From Apostichopus japonicus (taxonomy: Eukaryota; Echinodermata; Holothuroidea; Aspidochirotida; Stichopodidae), in assembly GCF_037975245.1 (NCBI RefSeq), contig NC_092570.1, positions 15,966,501 to 16,030,500 of the forward strand: DNA of 64,000 bases, given 5' to 3'. Each line of letters starts with the position of its first letter. The first letter of the stretch is position 1. A program made the position numbers and the translations under genes. Positions 47,991 to 60,800 of the stretch are shown in pieces. The notes below the pieces were generated by a model. It was given only the letters and a program-made list of their open reading frames with translations. It did no database searches and was not told where the DNA came from.

Positions 47991-48172
47991 TGTAACGTGT
48001 GCCTGTTTATTATCTATGTACCTTAAGTTAACACTAAGTTAAGACACTGGAAGAATTTATAGTTCAGTGCACCCACCATACTTATCTGTATTTAAAAAGC
48101 CTGAATAGATACTGAAACTGGAAATCGCTGTGTTTGCATTCATTTAGCAATTAGTGAGTACAAATTGTAACA
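47991..48172 (+). repeat. 3' LTR of the gypsy element
   Basis: 182 bp directly after the polypurine tract (47978-47990) and followed by the GTAGG duplication. Confidence 0.95.
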
Positions 48173-48177
48173 GTAGG

Positions 48178-48750
48178 CTACCCTTTTTCTTTGCATCAGT
48201 ATAGCGGGTGGCCACCTTTTGGTCGGGGCCCCCGGCTCAGCACGGTCCGAGCCCATAGGAGTCACGAGTCACGAGTGAATGAGACAAAAGTTAACAACAA
48301 AGTTCATCCTCGTGATCATTTACTACTACACAATAGAACTGCAAATCAGATATCTTAGATCGTCGAGACTGAATGCATAATCGGTAGCTGGCAGGAATTT
48401 TATTCTGAACTTGTCGTTCAAAGCAAAGTTTGAGTGCTATAGTAACGCGTTGTTTACAGCCATTTCGGTTTTCAAGATATTCAGCATATAAACCTCTTAA
48501 ATGCTCCTTATAAGGCTTAATTCACGATGTCGTTGCATGTTTTGAAAATAATATAATCAAAAATTCTTCAGATGTTTAATCTACTTCCTTTGGACAAATA
48601 TGAGATCTCCTGATATATATTTTGGTTGAAAGTCATGAAGTCTCACAAAATATTTAAAGGAAAAGAACAAAGACTTTTCAGGAATGTGAGGATGTGACAT
48701 CACAGCTAGTCAGATTTCAGCAGTTTCTACACAATCTGATAAAACTTTAC
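48178..48750. other. Intergenic, no gene seen
   Basis: No feature recognised. Confidence 0.4.
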
Positions 48751-50936
48751 CAGGCGCGTATCCAGGATTTTCAAACCCGGGGGGCGCGAATTACTATCTA
48801 AGCGGAGCGCCACCATCGGTTGGCGCGCAGCGTACAAGAAAATTTCTTATTTTGATACCCCCCAGATCACCGGAAACGGCACTTCTCGGGCTTGAAATGA
48901 CCAACCAGATGTACACTTTTTGCCTGAGAACCAAGTATTTCCTAATAGTTTTTTTTCCATCCATAACCTTTTTGAAGATTGTCAACCCGGCACACATCAT
49001 GTTCGACCTGATCGCATCTCCTGTGGGTCTTTGCTTTTGTAGGTGATTCTACGTCGCGGCCCACAATACCCGTCAGCCCCACTTTTCAAGGTTTTTAGCC
49101 CCATATTTGTTCAGAATTGAAAATTCACATTTCTCGTGAATAAACTCACTTCAAAACATACCCATAATGTTGTACAAAATTTCATCTATGGACAACCAAT
49201 ATAGAAAAACTTCCTTCAACCCCTAACAGACCGGTCAAAATTGCACGAGTAGAGGGAAGTGTGATGCAGAATGTTGGTCAGAAATTTTCGAAACTTCAGA
49301 CACAGTTAATTTATTGGTGTACAAATATTAAAACCTCTTATAACGGCTATTATGAAACTTGGTTGAAGGAAATGAAAAAATAGCAGATATTTCCGAAACC
49401 GAACACTACACACATAGGCGTAGGAGGCGCGGCGGCAGTGGCGGAGCTAAGGGTATTGGTCAGGAGGGGCGAGAATGGTCTGTAGGGGCGCTTTCGACAC
49501 TATCTAAGCGGAGCGCCACCACTGGTTGGCGCGTAGCGTACAGAAAATTTTTGAGTAAAGATACTCCCTAGATCGCCGGAAATAACCCTTTCCGGGCCTG
49601 GCTAATTTGCAGATAAACGAAGAATAAGGTGTCATCGCCAAATTACACCAACAAAATGTGACAAATGTCAATAAGTAGATGAGAGCGCAATAAAAAAGTC
49701 AATAATCTAGAATAAGGAAAAAGTGGTAAAGAGCTGAAAAAGGCGCCAGCAGTCCATTTGAGTCCGTCAGGGGGGCATCCGCCCCCATGACCGTATGGAC
49801 GCTCCGCCACTGCGCGGCGGGGGTGCAGCCCCTAATTCGCCATTACTAATGTAAAAGAGAGTTTTGACATAATTGGACCTCCATGCTTTTTATACATCTA
49901 CATGAGACATGTCGTTGTTTACATTAGCATCCCGCGGTATACTGCGCAATTTTAACGGAACGTACGGTACATGATGGCATGCGATGTAATAACCGAGGCT
50001 TGCTTATATGATATTGACATTAACATGTTGAGCGCGCGCGAAAATTTCTGGTTATTTTTTCAGGCAAGTCGGACAGTTTTGAGGCTTTTCATCCTGGAAC
50101 GCCATTTTCATGCTCACTGATATGATGTGATATCTGCTGTTTGCGTTACAAATTCAAACAGGCGCGTAGCGAGGAATTTGTCAAATGAGGGGCGAAGCCT
50201 GTAGGCAAATTATCTAAGCGTAGCGCCACCATAGGTTGGCGCGAAGCGTACAAGAAAATTTTGGCCGAAAATGCCTCCCAGATCGTTGGAAATGGCACTA
50301 CCCAGGACCATTTGTTAGCGCGAAGCGTACAAGCAAATTTTGGCCAAAAATGTCTCCCAGATCGCTGGAAATGACACTTCCCAGGCCTTGTAAGTTGCAT
50401 CTAAGCACTTTCTATTTTGAAATTACTTAGCGGTATCATTTAAAAAAATGCTGAATGGGGGGGGGGGGGCGGGCGGTCGCCCCCATCCCAAAAATCGTCA
50501 TGTTCCCCGACGACGCTGTCGAGTTCGAGACCAGCCACAGTTGGTTTCATAGCACAATTCTACACACGCGTTATGATAGACCATATATAGTATATGATCA
50601 TTAGTGAGAGAGGAAAATGGAAACGTCAAAAAATGGAGCTGTCGGTGTAAGGGGTAGGGTGAGTCACACATTTACGAAATCATTGATCCGTCACTGGCTA
50701 CCCTTCAGCGCTGTAATGATGTCACTGTTCCTCTTTCTCTTCCCGATGTCTTCGCGTTTTTCTTTTACTCCCTCCTTTTCTCCCTTTTCTCTCTTTCTTC
50801 ATTTTCTTTGCCCTTCCTTCCTCTCCTCCTCCTCTTTTTCCCCCTTTTTTCCTTTTTCCTTCTCTTTTTTTTTCTCTCCTCTTTTTCCTACCCGGGGGGC
50901 GCGCGCCCCCAACGCCCCCCCCTGGATACGCACCTG
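48751..50936. mobile_element. hAT-like composite with nested pieces
   Basis: Ends CAGGCGCGTATCCAGG and CCTGGATACGCACCTG are inverted repeats (15 of 16). The flanks share only TTTAC, so the 8-bp duplication is not clean. It holds modules at about 48791-48898, 50208-50305 and 50310-50390, a one-ended element from 49413 (CATAGGCGTAGGAGG) and the nested copy 49436-49812. A pyrimidine-only tract runs from 50740 to 50890. Confidence 0.65.
49436..49812. mobile_element. hAT-like element, nested
   Basis: Ends CAGTGGCGGAGC and GCTCCGCCACTG are perfect inverted repeats. The 8-bp duplication CGCGGCGG is at 49428-49435 and 49813-49820. It is a close relative of 20886-21274. Confidence 0.92.
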
Positions 50937-50944
50937 TTTACACT

Positions 50945-53900
50945 TGAATATCTCTTTAACCGAAAAAGATATTTGAACAGTTCTTTCACCATTGTGTTTC
51001 TTTTATTGTCCTCTTTCATATAACATAAACATGTATGACAACTGAACCAATCCTTTAACCGCTTTCTGTTAGACTGAATACGCTCGCTTTGAAAATTGGC
51101 TCCTATGGCCTAACCACAATGCACAGTAAGCCGCCATTGTTTATAAAATACGTCTGAAATTCTATCTTGATGACGTCAGGAAGTCTTTTACCGTGTGGTA
51201 GACTCACCGTGGAAAATATTCAGCCGTTGTTGCTGAGGCTAGAACTTAACAAGGGCTTGCAATTTCCTATAAGAACAACGCTGAATGGCATATGTTATTA
51301 TACTGAGTTTTGAGTTGCATGTGTAAAGAAACTGGTCTATGTATTTGTGGTCCAGCTACTTTCATCAATGAGCCGATGTTTCAAGGGGGCCCTCCTGAAA
51401 CTTTTTAAGTGTTTTATAGAAGTTCATCCTGGACACATAGCAGTGTTTTTTGTAACAGTTCTCCAACAGATCAAAATTTAATTTTGCACCTTATATCATC
51501 CGTTTTGGAGAGGATAGGTGGATGGGAATCATAGAAGAACCAGAGATTCAACTGGCTATGGGAGTCCTTTCATGAACATGCATGCACACTGAAAAACATG
51601 TCATCACCATGGCATAGATTCCTTTTCCCAAGACATCAAAAGTTCAAAACATTAACCGTCTTCTTGTAAACAGCAATTGAAAGCCACCACGATGGTATAT
51701 AAAACACACTGAATGAAGACAAATATGGAAACATTTCATTTGTTTTTTCGTCAACTGTTTTCTTTGGATAATGTTTTCCTCATTTAAAGATATGAATCGT
51801 GATGGGATTTATAAAGACTACATATTTGTAACGTTAAAGTATGAAGCATACATTCAGTTAACCAATGGGAAGTATCATGCTGCTGTCTCTTTTTAGATGT
51901 CCCCCCCCCCCCCCAACAATGGAAACATTGCAATAATACAAATCAGTCCACCCAGTTGGGAGAATTCTCTCTATACGATACTATACTGTACTGTCGTGTC
52001 CCGCTTTCAGAGCACTCGTAGTGTCAGTATGAGCAGTATGAATAGTATGTTTCTATCAGATGAAAGGTTAGGAACTGTTCGTACTGTCAATACGAGTGCT
52101 TTAAAGCATGAAAAGGGAGGACAGTTTTGAGTGGTATTAGCATTAAAAAAAAAGCTGTCCCAACTGGCTGAATCGGTCAGGCAACATTATAGATATTTGT
52201 AATGCCCTCTTTGGTAATTTGCATATGAAAGCCATGCAACATTTATAAGAGCCACTTAAAACAGGAAAAACTGTGAAAAGACACTGCAGACTAAAGCTCT
52301 CACTGATACAAAACATATCGCTGTCTTAAAGAGATAAAATTAGTAACTTTATTCCTCTCCTTCTTCCTCCCCCATGCTCTCCCCCTCCCTCCTCTCCCCT
52401 CCACCCAATCTGAGAGACAAATGTCAAAAAGGCATTGGAACAGCAAGGAAAATGATTCAAGTGATCCTTGAAAGAAAAAAATGATACCTGGAAGAGAGTT
52501 TTCTATACTGTCATGCTCTGTGGGAGTTTTTATTTTCTTTAGTGTTTCAGGTTTATGCATATTTTAATGAGGTCTATGACCTGTCTTTCTTAAGACCTTC
52601 ACAATATAAGTCTGCCAACCCCCTTCCCCCCCCCCCCAAAAAAAAGCAACTATGACTGTTGTCAATTCCTCTCTTCATAAACAGTTTCTTAAACTTTTAA
52701 ACAATGAATATTTGTCAATCTTGAAAAATTCTGAGAAAACACTATAATGATGTTCTCAAATTAATCTCTAACGATTCGTACAGGTTTGGCACTTCTTTGC
52801 AAGGTACATCCAACCTTGCAACCATTGAGTTTTAGGATAATTTAAAAAGTTTTAAAACACTTTGATTTTATCAAAATAACTCTTTAACACATGTTCCATC
52901 TTTTACTTCCACCAACTATGGAAGTATGACCAGTTATGACGCTGAAAAAAAAAGAATGCTATGATTTGTGAAGCCATGCTATAGCACTTGAAACAATGTC
53001 CTTCATTCATTTAAGGTATTATATAATATTGATTTTCCAGAAGAAAACAAATTATGTGAGATTTTTCTCTGAAGACAATTAAACAGAAAACAAAATTGAC
53101 CAACATATTTTATTATGAAAGTATTAAGATAAATTCTAAGTTAAGGGTCGAACTTTTCTCCCATTTTTCTGTTTTTAGTTTTGAAGCCAAATTATTTAGA
53201 TATAAAAAACTATTATTCTACAATTTTCACTAAATTAGATCTTTAATAGAGAATTACATTGTTAGAAAATTCTACAAGTGTGAGTAATGAAATATAGGAA
53301 GAGAAAAATAAAAATAAAAAGAAAAGAAAAAGAAATTAAATTTCACAGAAGAATAATTTTAGATGAATATGTTTAAAAGGTTCATCAGAATTCAAAATTA
53401 TAAATAATAATAACTTCAATGGAAAAAAAAATAGAATACACAGGATGGTTTCAATGATTGTGTACAACAAAAAGAGACTGATTATAAGTGTAACATTGTT
53501 AGCATATATTACTAATTTCTCAGACTCCCAAACAAGCAATGACTTGATTATAAGCTTGGCAAACAGCAATACATGCACTATAACTTGTACTTTCAAAGGT
53601 GTGTGGGGAGAGGGGAAGGGGGGGGGGTAAATTCTATAATTTCTCAATTGATTTAGGTAAAGGCTGAACCTATATGGAAGGGGCCAAATAAAGGATTTAA
53701 ACAAGGAGGGGGTATTACCCTGGGTTCTTTGAATCCGACCCCCATGTAGAAACAAGAACAATAATTGGGGGCTGTCACCACCCAATCATCACCCACCCTG
53801 TCTCTCTGGTGAATACGAATCTATGTATACCGTTTGCCGTGAATCTCTTCCAAAACTGATCAAGACTTTTAGACCGTGCGATCTATCACACAGGTACGGG

Positions 53901-54100
53901 GGTTTACGCATCAGGAAACTTTAACCACATACCAATTAACTTATACTAATTAATCAAATTAGATTAATACACACACGTAAGTCATATTTCATATAATTAT
54001 CACCTGATCTTTTCTCATGACTGTTTTTTGTTCTGATGTTTACGAATGTTTGTCTTTTGATTGCAAAATGGTGACCGTAGAAAACCGAATTGTTGTCACT
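50945..54100. other. Intergenic, no gene seen
   Basis: Mostly AT-rich. A small imperfect inverted pair (AGCACTCGTAGTGTCAGTA and its partner) lies at about 52011-52101. The longest open frame (minus, 53336-53785) is AT-driven and lacks a recognisable domain. Confidence 0.45.
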
Positions 54101-54716
54101 TGTTATACATGAACCGAATCACGGTGGAATACAGAGCAAAAGACTGCCAGCTATTTATTTACTTATTGATTCATATCTGGTGCAAACAAGTCATTGCTCA
54201 CAAGGGAGAGGACCGAGTTACTTACTGAAGGGTGTTAATAATCCGATTCCATCCAAATTTTCAAGGGCTACAACAAAAACCAAAACGTTTTGAGTTGGTT
54301 TCACATTTGAGATGTGAATATGCATTCTTCAAAAAAAAACAAAAAAACACTTTAACTAAAAGCTGTATTAGTAAATAATAATAATGATAAAAATAATAAC
54401 AATAATAATAATAATAATATAATACTAAGTTATTCAAAACTAAATTCATGATTTTCAACTTTTTGTTTTTGACTAGAGTTCACTACATGTTTTAATCATT
54501 ATTTTTTTTGGGGGTGGGGGGGGGGGAACAGATATGAGAGTGATATTTTAATACCTTTAATTCGTAATTCTTTCATAAAGCTATCACGTTTAAACAACCT
54601 TTCCCAATATAAAAGGGACAGTTAGTTGTCTGATCTTGAAACATGCAGATCAAAGAAGGCCAGTAGGTTTTTGTAAAAATTATATGACGTTTCCATGGCG
54701 ATAACGTTTCGTTTTT

Positions 54717-54837
54717 TTACTTGGTTTTGCCAAATTTCGACTGCTCGTTCTTCTTGATTCTTCTCTTCATTTCGACCGGAAACTTGTCAAAGCACCTTTT
54801 ACAAGCTGGTTTCAGGTCAAACTCAACAAATTTACTC
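54717..54837 (-). CDS. LIMS: PINCH last coding exon
   Basis: 121 bp encoding [19 protein letters not shown] and [10 protein letters not shown], a Lys-rich end and TAA at 54717-54719. The nearest AATAAA on this strand is at 54154-54159. Confidence 0.95.
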
Positions 54838-57800
54838 CTGAAAAGAAATGGAAAGGAAATGAGATCATATTTCTAGAGGGGGTGTGGGGGCGTGGGGGTG
54901 TAGGGAGATGTAGGGTGTAGTGGGGGTGAAGGGTGTAGGGGGCGGGGGAACTGCGGTGGGTTGTGAGGACTCCCAGTCTCAAAACATTGCAGCCGACCCA
55001 CTCTGCCTAACTACTTTCTTAGACTAACACCCATTGCCACAAATCCTTTCTGGGAATTTATTAATTAATTTTTTTCTATGAATGTTAAAAGTGAATCGCT
55101 TTGCAGAAAAGTTCTGGGGATGTTTTTCATGCTCCTCCTCCTAACTAAATATGATCTCTTTGGAAATCGATTAAGTTTGAACATGTCTAAACTTTTTCAG
55201 CTTCATATGCAATAGCTATCCTTCCTTTAATCTAACCTGCAATGTAACAAATCCATTTTGGTGGTTTATCAAATTTTGATTACACTTTGCATTTTTTCCT
55301 GCTTTCTATGCAACAAAAACTGGGCTATTTTTCTGCCTGATGAAACTGCAACACCAAAATGTCTGCAGACCTAAGCTAAGGTGTCCTTCTTCGTGAAGAA
55401 GAATACAGGATAACAAGGTTGGTGTTTGCCCTGACATTGACAGTGTATAGAAACTTACATATCTGGCACAGCATAGCCAGCTGTTACACAAACTAACCAA
55501 AACCGCTATGCAATTGTAACGGATATATAATAGGTTTTGGTTATACAGAGAAAGTTAAAGGGTGTGAAGACTTGCGCAAAAAGAAACGGTTCATGCCGGT
55601 ACTCTGACCTAGTTTCGAGTTGTAACAGAAATTTTAGACACCACCATCGATTCCAGAAAATATACACACAGCTTGCTACCTTCGGTAATTAGACACTAGT
55701 GTTCATGTCAGGTCCAGCTAAAGATAACAAGGTATCACATTTCATTACTGTCTGCATTTTGTAGCGACAAGCAGAAAACTTCACTTGCAAGCAACGAAAA
55801 GTTAAGTTCATGATAACCAACCCAAAAAAGAGGGGGGGGGGGAATGCCATAAAGCCCACAAATATGATAATTGAACGATTAACCATTAATTTAATCCCCA
55901 TATTAATGTTGCAACCGTACAAATGATCTTCGTGTTCGGGCAATTTTGAGGTGAGGTTTCAAATAGAAACGGTACCCTGATCTTGAAAATAAAAGTGATC
56001 AGCTACACTGGCTCCGGAACGTGAAACAGAGAGGAAAAGTGCTTACTTTGTGTTGAGTAGAGTGTCACAGATGGAACAATAAAAATGTTCTTCACACCAA
56101 GTTTTGTTCATGGTACACATCACTGGAACGAAGAGATGGAGATATGATGAATTAAACATAAGGGTGACTTCTGGGGCAACATGATCATGTTTGCTATAGT
56201 TGGCTGGTGAGATTGCAACCAACATTTCAATATAATTTACAGGTTTTCAGAAATTAACTTCTTTTAATAATTGGAAGACCTATCCCTTTTGCTTTTTCAG
56301 TTGTTTTTTTGTGATTTAATTCTCCTTTTTTACCACCAAACTACTCTTTCTTTTCTCTCTTTCTTTCTTCCGAGATTCATTGAAATCTCCTTCGTAGGAT
56401 AAAATCCAAATCCAAATGAAACAAATACACCTGGAGTTTTGTCTTATATTTTCCTATCCTTAAATCATGGTAGCATTTGCAGGAAGAATTCAGTACTTCC
56501 ATAGATCATTGAAGTTGCCAGGTAACATTTCATAAACTTTTAAATTACTTTATTCCACAAAAAGCGACAGGACAAAACGTGGACAAAGATAAAGATTGAA
56601 AAACAAATGGTAAAATTGTATTACTTACTTTCAGATATTATAGCCTTGCTGCAGTAGTAGCACATATTACCAAATAACTGCAAAATGCAAGAAAAGAAAT
56701 GAAAATGTTTAAAAAGTCAGAAAACATTCAGGTGAATTTTCTATATTTGTGGAAATTAAAATTTGTGATGGTCATTTGAACAGAGCTAACATGGAAACTA
56801 TCTTACTGAAGGAATATATATGTCACATGAAAACTATGAATTAATAAATTCCACAATTACACCCCCTCCTCCACCCCAACTTTATTTTCAAAAGCAATCA
56901 ACTTGTTTTACAAATGAAGACTTCCTTCACAATATCTCATCGTAGTTTTTAAGTATTTGTAATATGCTTACCACTGGGAATGATTGATGACAATCCATGA
57001 AATTTGTGATTTTTTTTCTATTTTAGCCTACTTTTTAAATATTTATAAAAATGGCATATACCTGATTGTAATGGGTTTCGCAGTAAGCCTTCCCATTCTT
57101 CTCATAATGCCTATGGCCCAAAAATGGCTTCTCGCATCTAGCACAGACAAAATGCTGGAAGAACAACAAAATTCAAACTCAGAGAGACCAGAATACTATT
57201 AAAAACTGTTACCAGTTATGTAGCTTCTGAGATGGTTAGGTAATTACAGCATTTCGTTGGAGACGGGCATGAAGTGAGTAGCAATGTTGATAGTGATGTA
57301 CATTCATGATCATCACATACACAGATTTTAACTCCTGTACAAATAGCTTGACACTAACCCTTGGGTGCCAGACTGAACATGGAAAGCCAAACATGCAAAT
57401 AAAGAAAGTGCGATATAACCCTCCTGACAGACTTGTAATCATTTCTTTACCATGCTGCCATATTATGGATCCACTTCCTCAATTTAAATCCCTAAATCTC
57501 AACATCTGTAAGAAACTGGGAGATCATTCTAGTAATTCTGTATGAATTTTTTCGGACCAAAATTTTGGCAGAGAAGATACCATGTACACACCTCTACGTG
57601 CCACTGCTTGCCTAAGGCCGTCACGATTCGTTCCTCAATGGGGCGATGGCAAGCGCTGCATATGGGTATACCCATCTTGTCGTGGCAGGGCAAGCAGTAA
57701 AGCTCGCCTCGTAGTTCCCGAGCAGTCGACGTCAACTCTTCTCTATATATCGTGAGAGAAAATATCAAATGAAAGGGGGGGGGGGGAAGTTGCTGAGAAT

Positions 57801-60800
57801 GATCTATAAGGAAAATGAGCTGGAAGCAAACATTCAAGATGACAGAGACTGTCATTCATGTGTAAGGTTTAGCACCCCTGAATAAAAAATTTCAATACCA
57901 CCCCACTCCCCTGCTGCCCCCCCTCCACCCATTCCTCATCAACCACATATGTGGATTTTGTAACGATTGAATTGTAAGTGTTTTTACCCAAGACCAGAGA
58001 AATCGACGTCAGTTAACTAAAGACGACAGATGGTAAGACATCTATGAAGTTTTTCTAGCAAAACACATAATTAAAAGTCTTCTACCAAAGAAAAACCGAA
58101 ATGAGAATTCACAGATTCTCATTCTCGCAGAGAAGTATTATTCTTCCAACGAGGAGCACTGGCCAAATTCCATGACAGCTGTAGTCAAAATATATCAGCT
58201 AATGGTTGTACCTTATTGACTAATTTACCTAAGAAGGTACAATAATATCGAGACCGTATCTCTGGATAAATTACTGATGCATGCATCGTTTTCGGTATAT
58301 TTTTTTTGTTCCATTGGTGTTGTTGTTGCCGTGGTTGCTCATTCTATGAGCTTAGCAGATTCACAAATGGCTACAGCCTAGTATATCACTTTCTCCACGT
58401 TCGATAGCTAGCGTTGAGTATGAAAAGTTCAAACTGTTCCACTGCTCTGCAAGAGATAGACCAACTTGAAACTTACCCACAGCTGCCACAGTTAAAGTGA
58501 TACGGGTGGTACGTCTCCATCTTAAACTTAATGTGACCATCTTCGATGATACCACTGTGATAATAACGAGAGAGAGAGGGGGGGGGGGGAAAGAGAGGAA
58601 GAAAACAGAAAAAAAACATGAGATATTATGCTTAGTCCTTCAGAAAGTTCTTGATACATTTTCATCACTCCTGATGCATAAGTAACCTATTATGTCTGAA
58701 ACATTTAAGGAGAAACCAGTCATGATACATTTCATGATCTGTGAAATGATTTTTTGTTCGGTTAACAAAAATTTTGCGGATCAAGGTAAGGGGTTGGATC
58801 TCACCGGAGGCGGGGCAATGTAACAATCATATGGAGAGAAAAAAATTCTCCTCCACTGCTAGTTGAAAACACCCATCTCAATAACTTGTCTCTGAATCAA
58901 GATATTGTTGATAAAATGAATGCTAGTTTGACTGGCTAAACCTACAATGGATCTCAGTAGGTCGTCTTGTGATGTCATGACAGCAGTAAATGTCCTTTGA
59001 ACAAATGCTTTACTTTCCTATTATTATATTCTTATTGTTGTTTGTTTGTTTGTTTGACTGGCAAAGGTTCTCTGTATGTCGTTAGAATTTCATCAAAATT
59101 TTCAAATTTCTGTTTTTGTAGAATCATTATTTTCCTCTGTGCAGAAGTGAGCTAAAACATTTATAGCTGCACTGCTGTGATGAATTCTTCCACTCACGAG
59201 ATACCACCAAAAATTGGAAATTAAATTTGTATCTTTGTTATCGAATAAAACGTTACGACCATTTCGTTACGACCTTTTTCTTACGATGCAGAACACTTTC
59301 CGCAACTTTATCAACCGATCAAACTCACCCATTAGAGAAATATCCCTATTAAAGAATACATACAGAAACATACAGTACATGCTGGTAACTCATTTGACAG
59401 ATCACATGATTGGGTTCATACTGTGTATATAAGCTGTTTAATATAAAACGAACGACTCTGTATGGTATATACATTATTACAACATCTGGGAAATTCGATC
59501 CAGACGTATGTATTAACTAATAATGAGGCTAACAGATTAACATTTTGCAAATTTGAACTGTCGGCATCAATCTTTTTCATTTAGAAAATTATTCATATCC
59601 ATTTAAAATATGAAAACTCAAGATGGTTCCATATTTAGGCAATGGACACCAAGCACGTAAAGCAATGTTGCACTTACTGGCATTTGTAGCAGATATGCTT
59701 TCCGCTACCTATGGGTGGAGAAAAAAGGAAGAAAAAAAAAAAAAACAGATTTTATATCACTTCAAATCAAATCTTTTCGATCTTTACAGATATGAAATGA
59801 TATTGCCGAAGACGAATGTGGTACTCGCATTCTATTCACTGGCCCGTCTATTCAACGATTTCTCGCGGCAGCTACAGTTATTATTTTAAACCAGAACTAT
59901 GTTCTTGATGGAAACTAGTACACCCCATATTTACCAAACATTCTACAAAATTTAACAGCAGTGCTCAACCTACAGTACTACCGGCAACGTTGATTAGTTA
60001 ACAACCGATGCATCGTCACGGTTTCAAATTATTGGTGTCAGAATATAAGGTGAGGGTACTTGGTATTTTGGACTTAATCCAGCAAAGAATGAAAAATAAG
60101 TTCCGCTTCATCGAAGGTAACTAACTAACTATAAGCAAGTTCATTGTGTATTTGTAACCTGCTTTTAATAACTACTTTATATTCGTCTGTGGTGTTATTC
60201 ACTTCTTCTCCTTCGAGGAATACTAATATAGAATGATGCCAGGTAGAATATTGTCCATCCAGATATTTTGACTGTTGTAATATTTGGTGTACATTAATTC
60301 CATCTCAGTAATGACAGTCTCTAGCTGGGATGACTTTTGATTTGAGAATACCGTAGTAAATGACACTCCTTCTCCAAAGTAGTTCCACTTGAGTGAGCCG
60401 TCTTATTGCAAACCCGTCAATCATTGGAGCAAATCAAGTTTATCAACAACCGTGTGCTACCAAACAATATTCCTGAAGTTTGAAGGTTAATTTTTACAAA
60501 CTCAAACTGTGTCCTGCAGTTATCAATATCTGTAATGGAGTCTTTGTTTCTCTAGGCCAGTGGTAAGGCATTAAACATTGGCCTATTAAATGGACTGCAG
60601 CAAAATTCTGGGACCATATCTAAAACCCTGCAGCAGGTATATGTATATCTGTTAAACTCCACATATAAACATCTAAATGATCATGCCTTCCCCTGATATC
60701 GTCTTAGGCTTCCATGCGCCATATCAATCATCTTTCTTTAAAAGGCCTGCCTGCTATGACAGAAACTTTGCCCACCGGTATCCTGGGGCCTTGCTACAGT

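Larger units (their letters stand above)
45846..48172 (+). mobile_element. Young, internally deleted Ty3/gypsy LTR retrotransposon
   Basis: Two 182-bp LTRs (TGTAAC...GTAACA) appear identical base for base. They are flanked by the 5-bp duplication GTAGG (45841-45845, 48173-48177). A primer-binding site complementary to tRNA-Leu (TGGTGTCAGAAGTGGGATT) starts directly after the left LTR, and a polypurine tract AAAGAAGGAAAGA ends at 47990. Gag, protease and most of the reverse transcriptase are absent: the frame enters at the end of RT. The copy must have moved using proteins from another element. Confidence 0.95.

Noticed and set aside
53336-53785. Minus-strand frame of 149 codons
   Set aside because: Low-complexity AT-driven hydrophobic composition, no splice or domain support.
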